Of a stretch of 36,084 bases of DNA, positions 7,853-18,281 are shown in pieces. The notes beneath the pieces were generated by a model. That model did no database searches. It was given only the letters and a program-made list of their open reading frames with translations, and was not told the DNA's origin. The stretch comes from a virus: positions 1 through 36,084 of the IMG/VR virus record IMGVR_UViG_3300046028_001456. The stretch is one strand, 5' to 3'. Both the position numbers and the translations under genes were made by a program. Each line of letters starts with the position of its first letter. The first letter of the stretch is position 1.

Positions 7853-10800
7853 ATGCCATTCTATTACGACCAAGGCGGTACTGATCGTTACACATTACAA
7901 GACTTTGAACCGTCTTTTAGTGCAAAGCTAGGTGCTGCAATCAACGAGTCGTGGGCAGAGTCTTACGGGCCAGTCCTTACGGATTGGGCTAAGAAAAAAG
8001 CAGCGGGTGGCCCTAAACTCTCCGCTGAGGACGCACAATCCGTTATTGACGGTGCAGGGTTTAAGCTCAATATCAAACCTACTGACAACGAGTATTCCGA
8101 GTCAGAACTAAACGTAATGATTGATCGTCAGCGTGAGTTGACCATTGCTAAGGATGTGCGTGATCGTACACCTTGGGATTTTGGATCACCTGTGCGTGGT
8201 CTTGCAATGTTTGGTGCAGGTATTGTTGACCCAATTAACCTAGCGACTGCGTTTGTACCTTGGACAAAGATGGTGTCTGGTGCTCGTGCGTTAGAAGCTG
8301 CACGCTTATCTTCATCTGCTGTGACTCGATTTGGTGGTCGTGCAGGTCTGGGTGCAATTGAAGGTGGTATTTCTACTGCTGTGCTAGAACCATTTTATGC
8401 AGGTATGCGTCGCAGCCTGGGTGACGATTATGATGCTGTTGATTCGATGGCTAACATTGCTTTCGGTACAGCTTTTGGTGGTGGTGTTGTCGGTCTAGGT
8501 GGTGTCGGAGTTGACGCATTTAGAAAAGCGACTGGTCGTGCTGCACCATCTGATCGTTTTCGTGGGATGAATGTTGACGAGATTAAACAAGTCCAAGCAC
8601 TTGAAGCTGATGTCAAAACAGGTCAAAGTCAATTTAAGACTGTTGATGAGTTTAATCAAAGCGAATTAGGTACTGCGCTGCAAAAGCGTATTGATGAAGC
8701 ACCGCAATCTGTGCGTCGTGCGATGGGATTCCAAGACATTGAAGCACCAGTCATGGGTGCGGATGGTCGTATGCAGAGTCCTATGTCATCCAAAATTGTT
8801 GACTTAGACGAAAACACAATTGCAGCACGAAGCGACACATCATTTATTACCGCAAGTGTGAACGGAAATGTCATGTCAATCATTGGTTCTAGGACTGATG
8901 AACCGATGCAAGGTCGTGGGTTTGGTACTGCGTTATACGAGCGACTGGTCAACGAAGGTATTGATCGTGGAATGAAAGTGCAAAGCGGATCACTACTTAA
9001 TGCTGCTGATGTTCGTAAATATGCAGCACTTGAGAAACTTGGGTTTGTCGTAGAACGCTCCGAAAATGCTACCGACTTTGCACCAAGTGGTGAGGCATTT
9101 CCTGAAGGTGGCATTTCAACACCAGACGGGTCACCAGTATTTACTGTGACTCGTGGTGAGGGATACGTTAAACCTGTGGATCGTGCAATTGACGTTGCAG
9201 AGCGTATTGATCCAGAGACTCGTGAAGCAGCGTTTCGTGCAGGGACAGCGCAGTTGGTCGATGGTCGAGTTTTGAGTTTGGATACGATTATCAACAGCGA
9301 TCCTAATAGTGGTGCTGTTGCAAACGCTAACGACATTGAAGCTGCTGCTAAGTTGAACCAAGCACCTGAGTCTAGTCGTGTTGCAGACTTTGATGCAAGC
9401 GCAAAAGTTGAGCAAGAGAACGCTGCATTCCAGAAGTGGGACAGCTTGTCTGATGCTGAACAAGCACTTGCTGAAGCTGATGTGCAACTCAATAACACGA
9501 TTAAAGCTGGTGACGATGCTTACAAATATTCACGAGATCAAAAACCAGACACACAAACTACAGCAATCAATGAAGTCAAAGCGGAAATTGAAAGCTCTGG
9601 TGGAACAGTTGTAAAAGCTGCTGATGTAGATACGGTTGTGCGTGATGAGCGCATTCCTGTAATTACGTTAAAAGACTTGGTTAATCAAAAAATATTTCCA
9701 ACAATTGCAGACCGTACCGCTGCGGGTACATTGTTTACCGGAATTGACAGCAGTAAGTTACAGATTTATATCCCTTTGCTTGGTGGCCCGTTGTTTCCAT
9801 TGCGGGAAAGCAATATTTCTGCAAACGTGGTCTGGGCAAACCGAGGCAAAGGCGTAACATCACAGAAAGCTGCAAAGCTCAAAGAAGGCGCTAATTACAT
9901 GATGGTTGTTTTAGGTGATGCTGATATGCATCAATCTAATTCAACCGTTAGTAATGCGTTTTTTGGTACGTTTGAAGCATACGTTAGAGATAAACGAATT
10001 ACAAAAACAAATGCAAAAAACTTATTGACTCTAATTAGAGATGCAGGTGATGCTGATCCTAATGTTGCAAAAGCAATGGCAGATTTTCCTGCTATTGAAA
10101 ATGCAAATGTACTAATTAAATACATTGATGATTTGTCTTTTAATGCTCGCAGCAGATTGCTAAACATTCTTGGTTCTAAAAAAGCACAAGGCTATGGTGC
10201 TCCACCATTGCAAAAGATTCTTGATGCTACAAGAGAACCAGAATTTGCTGGTAATCGCTGGGGTGATGGTGTCTTGGTTGTTGAGGTTGATCAAAAAAAT
10301 CTTCAGGTTGATTTAGGTACGCAAGGTACTACACCTCATCCTGACTTTCCATTAGGAATTAAAGGTCGAGTTGTTGGTCGATTGGAAGTGCCAGTTAATT
10401 ATGAGTTGCTGTACGAAGATTGGTTAGCTCAAGCAAGAATTGATGCAATTGATAGAGGTACACCAGTAGAAAAAATTAATGTTCGCAGGGCATTTGAATT
10501 ATCTAAACCAATTCTTGAAATTACTCAGAATTTAGTAAATCGCATTGGTGTATTGAAACAAGAAAATATTAGCAGTCCAAAGCAAGCACGAATGGCTGCT
10601 GACATTGCTGCAAACAATTGGAAAACATCTGACGCTAAAGTAAAAGAAGGTGGTATTTCTCCACAATTATTTGTTGATGCAATTGATCTTGCACCAAGTG
10701 GATCAATACTTGCAAAACTTGATATTGCAACGGTGACTGCTGGTATTAAAGACAAGTCACTTAAACTTTATCAGCTCGGTGATGCTCAAACATTTTTTGC

Positions 10801-13800
10801 TTTGCAAACGGTTGGTGACAAAGTCAATTTAGTTGCATTGGTAAACAATGAGCAGGGAGCAAGAGGCTTCTCTGCAAGCATTATTGCTAAAGCAATTGAA
10901 GAAGGCGCTACTAATGTAGATGTCCATGCAGTCAAATCTGCTCAATATCCTTTAGGGTTTTTACCTACTTTATATAAGTCGATGGGATTTTCTATTGTTT
11001 CAGAATCTCCCACACCAAAGTCTGCATATAAAGGCACAAAACTTAAGGATGCTGTACAATTTTGGAAACAAACAAATCCAGATTTTGATGTCCAAACAGA
11101 TGGCATCCCACCTGTAGTCACTTTGGAATTTACAAATGGCAACCGAGCAAACGCAACAAAACGCTATATTAAAGGCGGCATTGCAGGTCTCCTCGGAGGA
11201 GGAGATGAAGCAAATGGGAAGGCGCTCGCTGACCGACTTCTTGGCACTCGTGAGCAAGCGGTTGCAGGAGGAGAGCAAGCCGAGCGAGCAGGAGTTGTTG
11301 GGACTCAAGAGCCTGGCGCTGTCAGACCTGTCGCATCCAGAGCTAGGGCTGCAATCGAGTCTATTGCAAAGCTAAGTGACAATGAATTAAAAAATCTTGG
11401 TTTAACACCAGAAGATAAAAAGTTTGCAAAGAATTTATTAAAGTACGCACAAGGTAAGACAGACCAAACCCCAGACTCTGATGCACTTACGTTTGCATTA
11501 GCAGAGTCATTTGGTGGCGATACTGTCAAGCTGTTAGAGACTGGTCAAATTCGCATTGTTGCAACACCAAAAGACATTCCAAATGGGCCACACCCAGATG
11601 ATGTTAAAGCTGCGACTGCACCTGACGGTACGGTGTACATAGTTGCTCAAAACACAACTGCAAAAGAAGCTAAAGGTATTGTGCTGCACGAGGTCGGTGT
11701 TCACGTTGGTATGGAGCGTATGCTTGGTGCTGACTTGTTTAACAACGTCCTAACGCAATTAGACAATGCAATCATGCGTGGCGAGTCCTGGGCGCAAGCT
11801 GCTCGTGATAACGTCCCTGACGGTACGCTACCGCAGCACATTCGTGAGGAGCAGCTTGGCTACTTGGTGCAAAACTCACCAGACCTACCTCTTGTTAAGC
11901 AAATTATTGCTGCTGTCCGTATGTGGGCATACAAAAATTTTGAATTTGTTCGTGAGTTGCTAACATTAAACGAAGCAGATTTTCGTGCGTTAGCGGTATC
12001 GTCATTACAGTTTGCTGCAAGACAAGACCAATTAAATGGTGGTCGACTTAATATTGCATTTTCTAGAGTCAAATCATATTTTGATGAATTGACTGACGAT
12101 CAAGTAGACGAGCTGCTTCAAGAAGATGGCATTACAATTACTAATAAAGATGAAGCTGATGGTTTATGGTCACGAGGTTTTACGTTTTATGCATTTCCTG
12201 AGCAAGATGAATCAGCCATTAAGATTACTGATCGTGTAGTTTTGGAGCGTTACGCACCGGATAGAATGCTTGCATTGTCACCTGAGTCAATTCAAGAATA
12301 TCTAAAAAACAACAGCGATGAATTTAACTCTGATGTGCAATACGCTCGTGGAGAGACACCTGACCCTGCTGTAGCAAAGAATGAAATGGACGTTGCAGAC
12401 GCCAATATCAAGCGTGTACGCTCATACTCAAATGTGCTGCGAGCTGCTGCTGACAAACTAGACGATGACGCATCTGCTGTCGCTGCAATGAAGTCACAGC
12501 TACCTGACATCTCTGCACAAGAGATTGATGACTTGCTAATTGGTTTGCGTTCACAGGTTAAGAACTTGCGTAGCATGACAAGGGCAGCACGAGAAGCTGT
12601 GATGTCCGGTGACAAAGCAGACATGATGCAGACAGATGCAATGCAAGCTGCTGACTTACTTGCAAACAATCTAGAAAAAGCTGCGGTGATTGAGCGCAGA
12701 AATGCTGCACTTAACGTCGCAGCACGATTGAAAGCATCGTCATTTGTTAACCAGTTCAGAGCAAAGGGTTTAGACTTTGAGGGATTTGCTGCGCTACTAG
12801 TTGGATCACAGCGAGTCCGTACAGGTGCTCGTATGTCGATTGATGCAGAGTACAAGGGTTATCGCTCAGAACTCGTTGGCGGTATGCTTGCTGACGTTGA
12901 GAAGGCAGGTATGCTGCGTGAGTTTGTGTCAGGTACATTTGATCGAGACATCTACGACGCTTTGTGGAAGATGGGTCAAGACAACCCAGACATGACTGGT
13001 ATTAACCCGCAAGCTGTAAAGTTAGCTGAAGTCATTAACAAATACCAAACAAATGCTCGAAACAATCGCAATCGTTTTGGTGCTTGGATTCGTGACTTGC
13101 AGGGATACATCACCAGACAGTCGCACGATATGTACAAGATTCGTGCTGTATCTGAGGACGAATGGGCTAATTTCCTGAAAGATAGACTTGATTTACCTAA
13201 GATGATGCGTCTGGGTTTGATCTCTGAGACCGATCCGATGGGTTCGTTGCGTGGACTGTACGACGATTTTGCGTCTGGTTTGCACATGAAGAACATTCCT
13301 GCTGAAGAAGATTCTATTGCATTGGGTCGTGGATCGAACCTTGCAAAGCGTGAGTCAGTCAGTCGGACGCTGTACTTCAAAGACGGTCTGTCAGCATTTG
13401 AATACAACCAGTTGTATGGAGTTGGAACTCTTGCACAATCTGTAGTGGTTGGTCTGGATCGTGCTGCGTCCTCCACAGCGTTGCTCAAGACGTTGGGTAC
13501 TAACCCAGAGGTTACGCTTGCTCGCATTATGGATGAGTACGAGAACAGCTTGACGGGTGACCGTAGAGCTAAGTTTCGTCAATCGAGAGGTGCAATTACT
13601 AATTTGCTTGGTCAGGTGGACGGATCGGTCAACATCCCAGGCAACGTCAATGCTGCAAAAGTCGGTGCTTTCCTGCGATCATGGCAGTCAATGGCTCGTC
13701 TCGGTGGTGCTTTAATCTCCTCAATATCTGACCTTGCAGGTTACGCTGCTGAACTCAGATACTCTGAGGGTAAGAACCTGTTTTCTGGTGTCATGGACGG

Positions 13801-15004
13801 TGTGGTTGCGTTGACTAAGGGTCGTGCTACTGGTGAGCAAGCAGACATTCTTGCATCGCTTGGTGTGTTTCACGAGTCAATTGCAGGTTCTGTGTCAGCT
13901 CGCTTTGACAATCCCGACCTCGTTGGTGGAAAGATGGCTGCTGCAATGCAACAATTCTTTAAGCTAAACGGTTTGACTTGGTGGACAGAAACCTTGCGTG
14001 ACGGTGCTGCGCTGCAACACTCTAGCTACATGGCGTTACAAAGCACCAAGAAGTTTGCTGACCTTGACCCTGAGTTGAATCGACTGCTTAGTCTGTACAA
14101 CATAAGCGAAGCTAAATGGGACTTAATGCGGATGGCTGTCACTCAGATTGAGGATGGTCGCAAGTATCTCAATCCCGAAGCGTTAAAGACAATTCCAAGA
14201 TCATCACTTGAGCAGTACATTGCAAGCATTGGTAGGACGGTAAGCGATACGTCTGTGCAGAACTTATTGGACGATTTAGCGCAGACTATGCGTGTTATGT
14301 TTATAGATCGAGCACATCATGCGGTGCTAGAACCTAATGCACGAGTGCGTGGGTTTATGCTGCGGGGGACAAAGCCAGGGACTGTGCCAGGCGAGATTAT
14401 GCGCTATATCGGTCAATTTAAATCCTTTAGTATCGCAATGGTGCAGATGGTGCTTGGTCGTGAGGTCTATGGTCGAGGATACGATACCGTTGGAGAATAC
14501 CTCCGCAATGGTCGTGGAGACATGGTAGGTCTTGCTGCAATGGTTACGATGTATGGTGCTTTGGGTTATATCGCAATGTCAATTAAGGACTTAATTAAGG
14601 GTCGTGAACCCAGAGACCCAACTGATCCTAAGACCGTTATGGCAGCTTTTGCTCAAGGTGGTGGACTTGGTTTGTACGGTGATTTCCTGTTTGGGGAATA
14701 CTCACGCATGGGTCGGACGTTTACTGCGTCTCTAGCTGGGCCAGTCATTGGGAATTTAGATACGTTAACTGATTTGTGGACTCGTCTGAGAAACGGTGAC
14801 GATGTTGCTGCACAGAGTTTCAAGACATTGATAGATAACACGCCATTTGCGAACCTTTATTGGCTGCGACCATTGCTAGATTACTCTATATTGTTTAACA
14901 TTCAAGAATCGCTGAACCCTGGCTTTTTACGACGAATGGAACGGAGAGTCGAGCGAGAGAACTCTCAGCAATTTATATTCAAACCTAGTGAGGTCATTCG
15001 ATGA
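7853..15004 (+). CDS. Giant internal virion protein D (gp16-like) with polyvalent enzyme-like domains
   Basis: A 2383-residue protein, far longer than T7 gp16 (1318 aa). The N-terminal ~230 residues and the C-terminal ~850 look like ejected virion protein (long Ala-rich helices; end REVYGRGYDTVGEYLRN). Between them lie accessory modules: a GNAT-like segment with QGRGFGT at 353-359; an unassigned segment (about 560-900); a second GNAT-like segment (GARGFS at 1002-1007, then LYKSMGFSIV); and a zinc-metallopeptidase-like motif HEVGVH at 1279-1284, followed by the linker LNIAFSR. This mix matches phage 'polyvalent proteins' injected with the DNA. The start follows AAGAGAAG; the stop overlaps the fibre gene (ATGA). 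Confidence 0.85.
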   Translation: MPFYYDQGGTDRYTLQDFEPSFSAKLGAAINESWAESYGPVLTDWAKKKAAGGPKLSAEDAQSVIDGAGFKLNIKPTDNEYSESELNVMIDRQRELTIAKDVRDRTPWDFGSPVRGLAMFGAGIVDPINLATAFVPWTKMVSGARALEAARLSSSAVTRFGGRAGLGAIEGGISTAVLEPFYAGMRRSLGDDYDAVDSMANIAFGTAFGGGVVGLGGVGVDAFRKATGRAAPSDRFRGMNVDEIKQVQALEADVKTGQSQFKTVDEFNQSELGTALQKRIDEAPQSVRRAMGFQDIEAPVMGADGRMQSPMSSKIVDLDENTIAARSDTSFITASVNGNVMSIIGSRTDEPMQGRGFGTALYERLVNEGIDRGMKVQSGSLLNAADVRKYAALEKLGFVVERSENATDFAPSGEAFPEGGISTPDGSPVFTVTRGEGYVKPVDRAIDVAERIDPETREAAFRAGTAQLVDGRVLSLDTIINSDPNSGAVANANDIEAAAKLNQAPESSRVADFDASAKVEQENAAFQKWDSLSDAEQALAEADVQLNNTIKAGDDAYKYSRDQKPDTQTTAINEVKAEIESSGGTVVKAADVDTVVRDERIPVITLKDLVNQKIFPTIADRTAAGTLFTGIDSSKLQIYIPLLGGPLFPLRESNISANVVWANRGKGVTSQKAAKLKEGANYMMVVLGDADMHQSNSTVSNAFFGTFEAYVRDKRITKTNAKNLLTLIRDAGDADPNVAKAMADFPAIENANVLIKYIDDLSFNARSRLLNILGSKKAQGYGAPPLQKILDATREPEFAGNRWGDGVLVVEVDQKNLQVDLGTQGTTPHPDFPLGIKGRVVGRLEVPVNYELLYEDWLAQARIDAIDRGTPVEKINVRRAFELSKPILEITQNLVNRIGVLKQENISSPKQARMAADIAANNWKTSDAKVKEGGISPQLFVDAIDLAPSGSILAKLDIATVTAGIKDKSLKLYQLGDAQTFFALQTVGDKVNLVALVNNEQGARGFSASIIAKAIEEGATNVDVHAVKSAQYPLGFLPTLYKSMGFSIVSESPTPKSAYKGTKLKDAVQFWKQTNPDFDVQTDGIPPVVTLEFTNGNRANATKRYIKGGIAGLLGGGDEANGKALADRLLGTREQAVAGGEQAERAGVVGTQEPGAVRPVASRARAAIESIAKLSDNELKNLGLTPEDKKFAKNLLKYAQGKTDQTPDSDALTFALAESFGGDTVKLLETGQIRIVATPKDIPNGPHPDDVKAATAPDGTVYIVAQNTTAKEAKGIVLHEVGVHVGMERMLGADLFNNVLTQLDNAIMRGESWAQAARDNVPDGTLPQHIREEQLGYLVQNSPDLPLVKQIIAAVRMWAYKNFEFVRELLTLNEADFRALAVSSLQFAARQDQLNGGRLNIAFSRVKSYFDELTDDQVDELLQEDGITITNKDEADGLWSRGFTFYAFPEQDESAIKITDRVVLERYAPDRMLALSPESIQEYLKNNSDEFNSDVQYARGETPDPAVAKNEMDVADANIKRVRSYSNVLRAAADKLDDDASAVAAMKSQLPDISAQEIDDLLIGLRSQVKNLRSMTRAAREAVMSGDKADMMQTDAMQAADLLANNLEKAAVIERRNAALNVAARLKASSFVNQFRAKGLDFEGFAALLVGSQRVRTGARMSIDAEYKGYRSELVGGMLADVEKAGMLREFVSGTFDRDIYDALWKMGQDNPDMTGINPQAVKLAEVINKYQTNARNNRNRFGAWIRDLQGYITRQSHDMYKIRAVSEDEWANFLKDRLDLPKMMRLGLISETDPMGSLRGLYDDFASGLHMKNIPAEEDSIALGRGSNLAKRESVSRTLYFKDGLSAFEYNQLYGVGTLAQSVVVGLDRAASSTALLKTLGTNPEVTLARIMDEYENSLTGDRRAKFRQSRGAITNLLGQVDGSVNIPGNVNAAKVGAFLRSWQSMARLGGALISSISDLAGYAAELRYSEGKNLFSGVMDGVVALTKGRATGEQADILASLGVFHESIAGSVSARFDNPDLVGGKMAAAMQQFFKLNGLTWWTETLRDGAALQHSSYMALQSTKKFADLDPELNRLLSLYNISEAKWDLMRMAVTQIEDGRKYLNPEALKTIPRSSLEQYIASIGRTVSDTSVQNLLDDLAQTMRVMFIDRAHHAVLEPNARVRGFMLRGTKPGTVPGEIMRYIGQFKSFSIAMVQMVLGREVYGRGYDTVGEYLRNGRGDMVGLAAMVTMYGALGYIAMSIKDLIKGREPRDPTDPKTVMAAFAQGGGLGLYGDFLFGEYSRMGRTFTASLAGPVIGNLDTLTDLWTRLRNGDDVAAQSFKTLIDNTPFANLYWLRPLLDYSILFNIQESLNPGFLRRMERRVERENSQQFIFKPSEVIR

Positions 15005-17220
15005 CTGTTTCATCAAGCGTTAATAAAGTCATTTATTCAGGAAACAGCGCAACGACTGTTTTCCCTGTTAGTTATTATTTTCTTGCAAACTCGCATTTGT
15101 TGGTTGTTTTGCGATCCGCAACGGGCGTTGAGACTGTTCAGACATTGACCACCAATTATACGGTGACAGGTGCGGGTAATCCCGCAGGTGGCTCGATCAC
15201 AATGTTGGTTGCACCTGTGACAGGTACGACTCTCACGATTGTACGCAATGTCCCTGCTACACAAGAAACTGATTACCTAGCTAACGATCCATTTCCTGCT
15301 GAGTCGCATGAGCGAGCACTAGATAAGCTGACTATGCTTACGCAGGAAAACGAGGAAATTGGAAACAGGTCAATTAAGATTCCGGTTAGTGACTCAAGTT
15401 CGATTAACTTGACTCTGCCAGCAAGCAATAATCGTGCTGGTAAATATCTAGGATTTGATACTTCTGGCAATGCGATTGTACAAGGCGTTATTCCTGACGT
15501 AATTTATTACGGAGCTTTGTCAGCTAATCCAGCAACTAGACCTAATGGAACTGCTAGTCTTGTTGGGGATTTGTATTTCAATACATCAGTAAATCAAATG
15601 CGAGCATATAGCGGAAGCGTTTGGGTTGATTACGAAGCTGACGCAGTAGCTGCTAAGGTTGCCGCAGAACTTGCAGAGACAAACGCCGAAACAGCTCAAG
15701 GCTTGGCAGAGGTCGCACGCAATGCCGCGCAGCTTGCAGAGACGAACGCAGAAACTGCTGAAGCGAACGCCGAGACTGCTGAAACAAACGCCGAAACAGC
15801 TAGAGATGCAGCATTTGTTAATGCTAACGTGTATGCAAACACAACGGCTGGTCTTGCAGCAGTAGCTCTTGGCGAGCAGTTTCAAGTTGTTTCCGGTAAT
15901 GAAATTATCCGTTACCGCGAGGACGCTGGGCCAGTCGCAACTGAGGTGGCTAGATACCCAAGTTTTGATTATGTAGAAGATATTTATCGAGAAAGATTTT
16001 TAGCTAGTAAGGCAAACTTTTTTGCCAAAAGCGTTGAGCGCACCAACTACGCAAAGCGAGCAGTTATCCTAGTGATGGTAGGGCAGTCTAACAATGTGCC
16101 GCGTGCAGTACCAATTTCAGGGTCTGTGTCTCCTGATGTGTTGATGCCAGTAAATGGCAACTCCATGACTTATTGGCCTTACAACACGACTAACGCAGAT
16201 TGGGTTGCCAAGTACGCCGACGTAGCATCAGCGGTCACCGACACGCAAGGGGCATCAGAGAACCCAGGCAGCGGCATGGCGTTGGCGATGCTTGGCGGCA
16301 CGTTCAGTCGAGTCTACATGTGTTCTGTTGCGCTGGGGTCAAGCTCGTTTGCGCGACTACAGAAACTTGGGCCTATCGCCAATTGCTACGCTGTAATCAA
16401 CCGTCTATGTGACATTGCGCGTACCGACGGGTTTGAACCTTATGTTGTGTTTAACACCCATCACGGTGAAACGGCTGCTTCTAGCGGAGACAGCGAAGCA
16501 ACGTATTATTCGCAAGGCTGGACGTATTACCGACAAATCCAAGCGTTCGCCGCAAACGCAATGGATCAGAGAGGCTATGACGCACCTATTGTGTTTCACA
16601 TGCCTATTGCCTATGGCACGTTTGGAACGGCTGCCAACATGCGTAATGTGGCTCGCGCTATGGTGCGACTTGCACGCGACATTCCAGGCGGCATTCTGCT
16701 GGGTGGCTCGTATCAGTTTCTTGCCAGCGACGGTGTCCACCACACAAACGTAGGTATTCGACAAAAGGGCGAGTACGCCGGAATGTTAGCAAGGGATTAT
16801 TTTGCCAAAGCAGACACCGCACAATGTTTGCAAATGGTCGATGCGGTGTGGAGTGGCTCTACGGTTACGGTGACGTTTAACAAAGAGATTAACTACGATA
16901 CCGGACTGACTTTTGGCACTTCGTTAAACACGGCAAATGCGCTTGGCGGCTTTGAGTTCCTTGACGATGCTACGCCTATCAAGGTAAATTCCATTGCGGT
17001 GCAGGGGCGTAAGGCTGTTCTTACGCTAAATGCAACGCCATCCGGCACGACGCAGACAGTACAGATTGCGTCTCAAACTATGACCGGATCGCCAAACACA
17101 TTTCAAACGGTCGCAGGTTCGCAGATTCGCACGACAAGCTCATCCCCAGTCGGTATTTACGATTTTACAAAAACCTACAACGAAATGGCAGCACCGCAAA
17201 CCCTCGAAGCGAGACCTTGA
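15001..17220 (+). CDS. Tail fibre / tailspike with T7-type anchor and SGNH esterase domain
   Basis: A 739-residue receptor-binding protein. Residues 1 to about 150 are the T7 gp17-like anchor (TVFPVSYYF, HERALDKLTMLTQENEE). Residues about 216-273 are a heptad coiled coil made of repeated ETNAETA units. From about 350 there is an SGNH/sialate-O-acetylesterase-like domain: GQSN at 361-364 (S363 nucleophile), HGET at 488-491 and DGVHH at 577-581 supplying Asp and His. The C-terminal 130 residues look like a beta-rich bundle. It probably deacetylates surface polysaccharide during adsorption. Codon choice changes from the coiled coil on (more GCC/GGC), hinting at an acquired receptor module. Confidence 0.88.
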   Translation: MTVSSSVNKVIYSGNSATTVFPVSYYFLANSHLLVVLRSATGVETVQTLTTNYTVTGAGNPAGGSITMLVAPVTGTTLTIVRNVPATQETDYLANDPFPAESHERALDKLTMLTQENEEIGNRSIKIPVSDSSSINLTLPASNNRAGKYLGFDTSGNAIVQGVIPDVIYYGALSANPATRPNGTASLVGDLYFNTSVNQMRAYSGSVWVDYEADAVAAKVAAELAETNAETAQGLAEVARNAAQLAETNAETAEANAETAETNAETARDAAFVNANVYANTTAGLAAVALGEQFQVVSGNEIIRYREDAGPVATEVARYPSFDYVEDIYRERFLASKANFFAKSVERTNYAKRAVILVMVGQSNNVPRAVPISGSVSPDVLMPVNGNSMTYWPYNTTNADWVAKYADVASAVTDTQGASENPGSGMALAMLGGTFSRVYMCSVALGSSSFARLQKLGPIANCYAVINRLCDIARTDGFEPYVVFNTHHGETAASSGDSEATYYSQGWTYYRQIQAFAANAMDQRGYDAPIVFHMPIAYGTFGTAANMRNVARAMVRLARDIPGGILLGGSYQFLASDGVHHTNVGIRQKGEYAGMLARDYFAKADTAQCLQMVDAVWSGSTVTVTFNKEINYDTGLTFGTSLNTANALGGFEFLDDATPIKVNSIAVQGRKAVLTLNATPSGTTQTVQIASQTMTGSPNTFQTVAGSQIRTTSSSPVGIYDFTKTYNEMAAPQTLEARP

Positions 17221-17498
17221 TGACTATCTACCACACCATTCTTGAGCTTTTGCAACCGCCCACACCGCAGTATGTCAAAGCTGTGTATGTCGAGCTTGAA
17301 AACCGCGCTAAAGTTTTTTACCCAGAAGGATATTATCCCTCGGATTGCCTTCCCGAAATTGAACCAAATGAGTCACAACAAGCACAACTTGTTATAGCTT
17401 TTAACGACGCTATCGTTTCTGACGGGTTGGAGACAACTTGTATTGAGGCGCGTCGAGCACTCGGTGAATTGCTTGAGAAAATTGGTGGTCAATTATGA
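17220..17498 (+). CDS. Small fibre-associated protein of unknown function
   Basis: Encodes 92 residues beginning MTIYHTILELLQPP. The start at 17220 overlaps the fibre stop (TGATG), and its own stop overlaps the next start (ATGA), so it is co-translated with the receptor-binding genes. It is acidic and mainly helical, with no recognised domain. A fibre chaperone or accessory subunit is a reasonable guess from the position, not something the sequence proves. Confidence 0.7.
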   Translation: MTIYHTILELLQPPTPQYVKAVYVELENRAKVFYPEGYYPSDCLPEIEPNESQQAQLVIAFNDAIVSDGLETTCIEARRALGELLEKIGGQL

Positions 17499-18235
17499 AA
17501 TTTGCTTATGACGTTCCAGGCTATGTTCAAGGCCATCGCTTTTCTGATGATTCAATGTATTACGACAGCAATAATCAACGGTTCACCGACTTAGCTGGCG
17601 GTGATCGTTTTAATCAGTATGTCTCAAAGATTACTGGCACGCCAGTTTTTGCCAACCGAGGTTCTAATAATCAACGCGGGTTGTATCTGGACAACACCAA
17701 CCAATGGCAGTTTCCGCACGCTTGCCCTTGGGATGGAAGCATACTAATAGTTGCTGAATTTAGTATGATTACAAACCAAACAATGTATCCTTGGTTGTTT
17801 GGTGAAGCAACTTCGACTCTTACTAATGATCCATTTATTGTGGCTCGCTCACCGTCAGGATCAAATCAGCTGTGGATTCAAGGCGGTGCTGCTCAATTGT
17901 CGCAACAGCCACTTATTCCAAATAATCAAATAATTGTTTTTGCAACTACGCGCGGTCAAGATGACCGTATTGCTCGGTATTCGCGTGATGGTGTGACGGT
18001 AACTGCGACGGCAGCATACAGTACGGCTCGTACTGACGGCATGTTTATTGGTATGGGAGGGCAACCGCGAGTCAGACTAGGTGCGCTTGATGGGACAAAC
18101 GGTACAACACCAAGCACCATTGGAACATTGCATGTTTTTGAGCAGCACTTTTTTAAAACTAACATTCTGCGCGATCACCTTGCCGACACTAAAGCGTTTA
18201 TTGACACGTTAAAAAGTTATTACGCGATTGCATAA
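17495..18235 (+). CDS. Putative lectin-like (ConA/LamG jelly-roll) tail protein
   Basis: A 246-residue, beta-rich protein. The pattern YLDNTNQWQFP ... ILIVAEFSM ... RARYSRDG-like strands and the closing segment GTLHVFEQHFF ... AFIDTLKSYY resembles concanavalin-like/LamG domains that end phage fibre genes. It is probably a second receptor-binding or fibre-tip subunit. The start overlaps the upstream stop (ATGA). No catalytic residues are apparent. A 46-base gap with no clear terminator separates it from the lysis genes. Confidence 0.65.
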   Translation: MKFAYDVPGYVQGHRFSDDSMYYDSNNQRFTDLAGGDRFNQYVSKITGTPVFANRGSNNQRGLYLDNTNQWQFPHACPWDGSILIVAEFSMITNQTMYPWLFGEATSTLTNDPFIVARSPSGSNQLWIQGGAAQLSQQPLIPNNQIIVFATTRGQDDRIARYSRDGVTVTATAAYSTARTDGMFIGMGGQPRVRLGALDGTNGTTPSTIGTLHVFEQHFFKTNILRDHLADTKAFIDTLKSYYAIA

Positions 18236-18281
18236 GCAAATCATAATCAACGAAAGTAATTAGATAACGCAGGAGCGCAGC

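Noticed and set aside
8656-9498. Long open frame on the minus strand inside the giant virion gene
   Set aside because: Ser/Ala/Thr-rich translation without domain features, no ribosome-binding site, fully opposite a well-supported gene; an antisense shadow caused by codon bias.
12292-13527. Minus-strand open frames inside the giant virion gene
   Set aside because: Low-complexity Arg/Ser-rich products antisense to the structural C-terminal part; no start signal or conserved motif.
15001-18235. Diversity-generating retroelement, as in BPP-1-like phages
   Set aside because: No reverse transcriptase gene and no template/variable repeat pair with A-specific differences could be seen.
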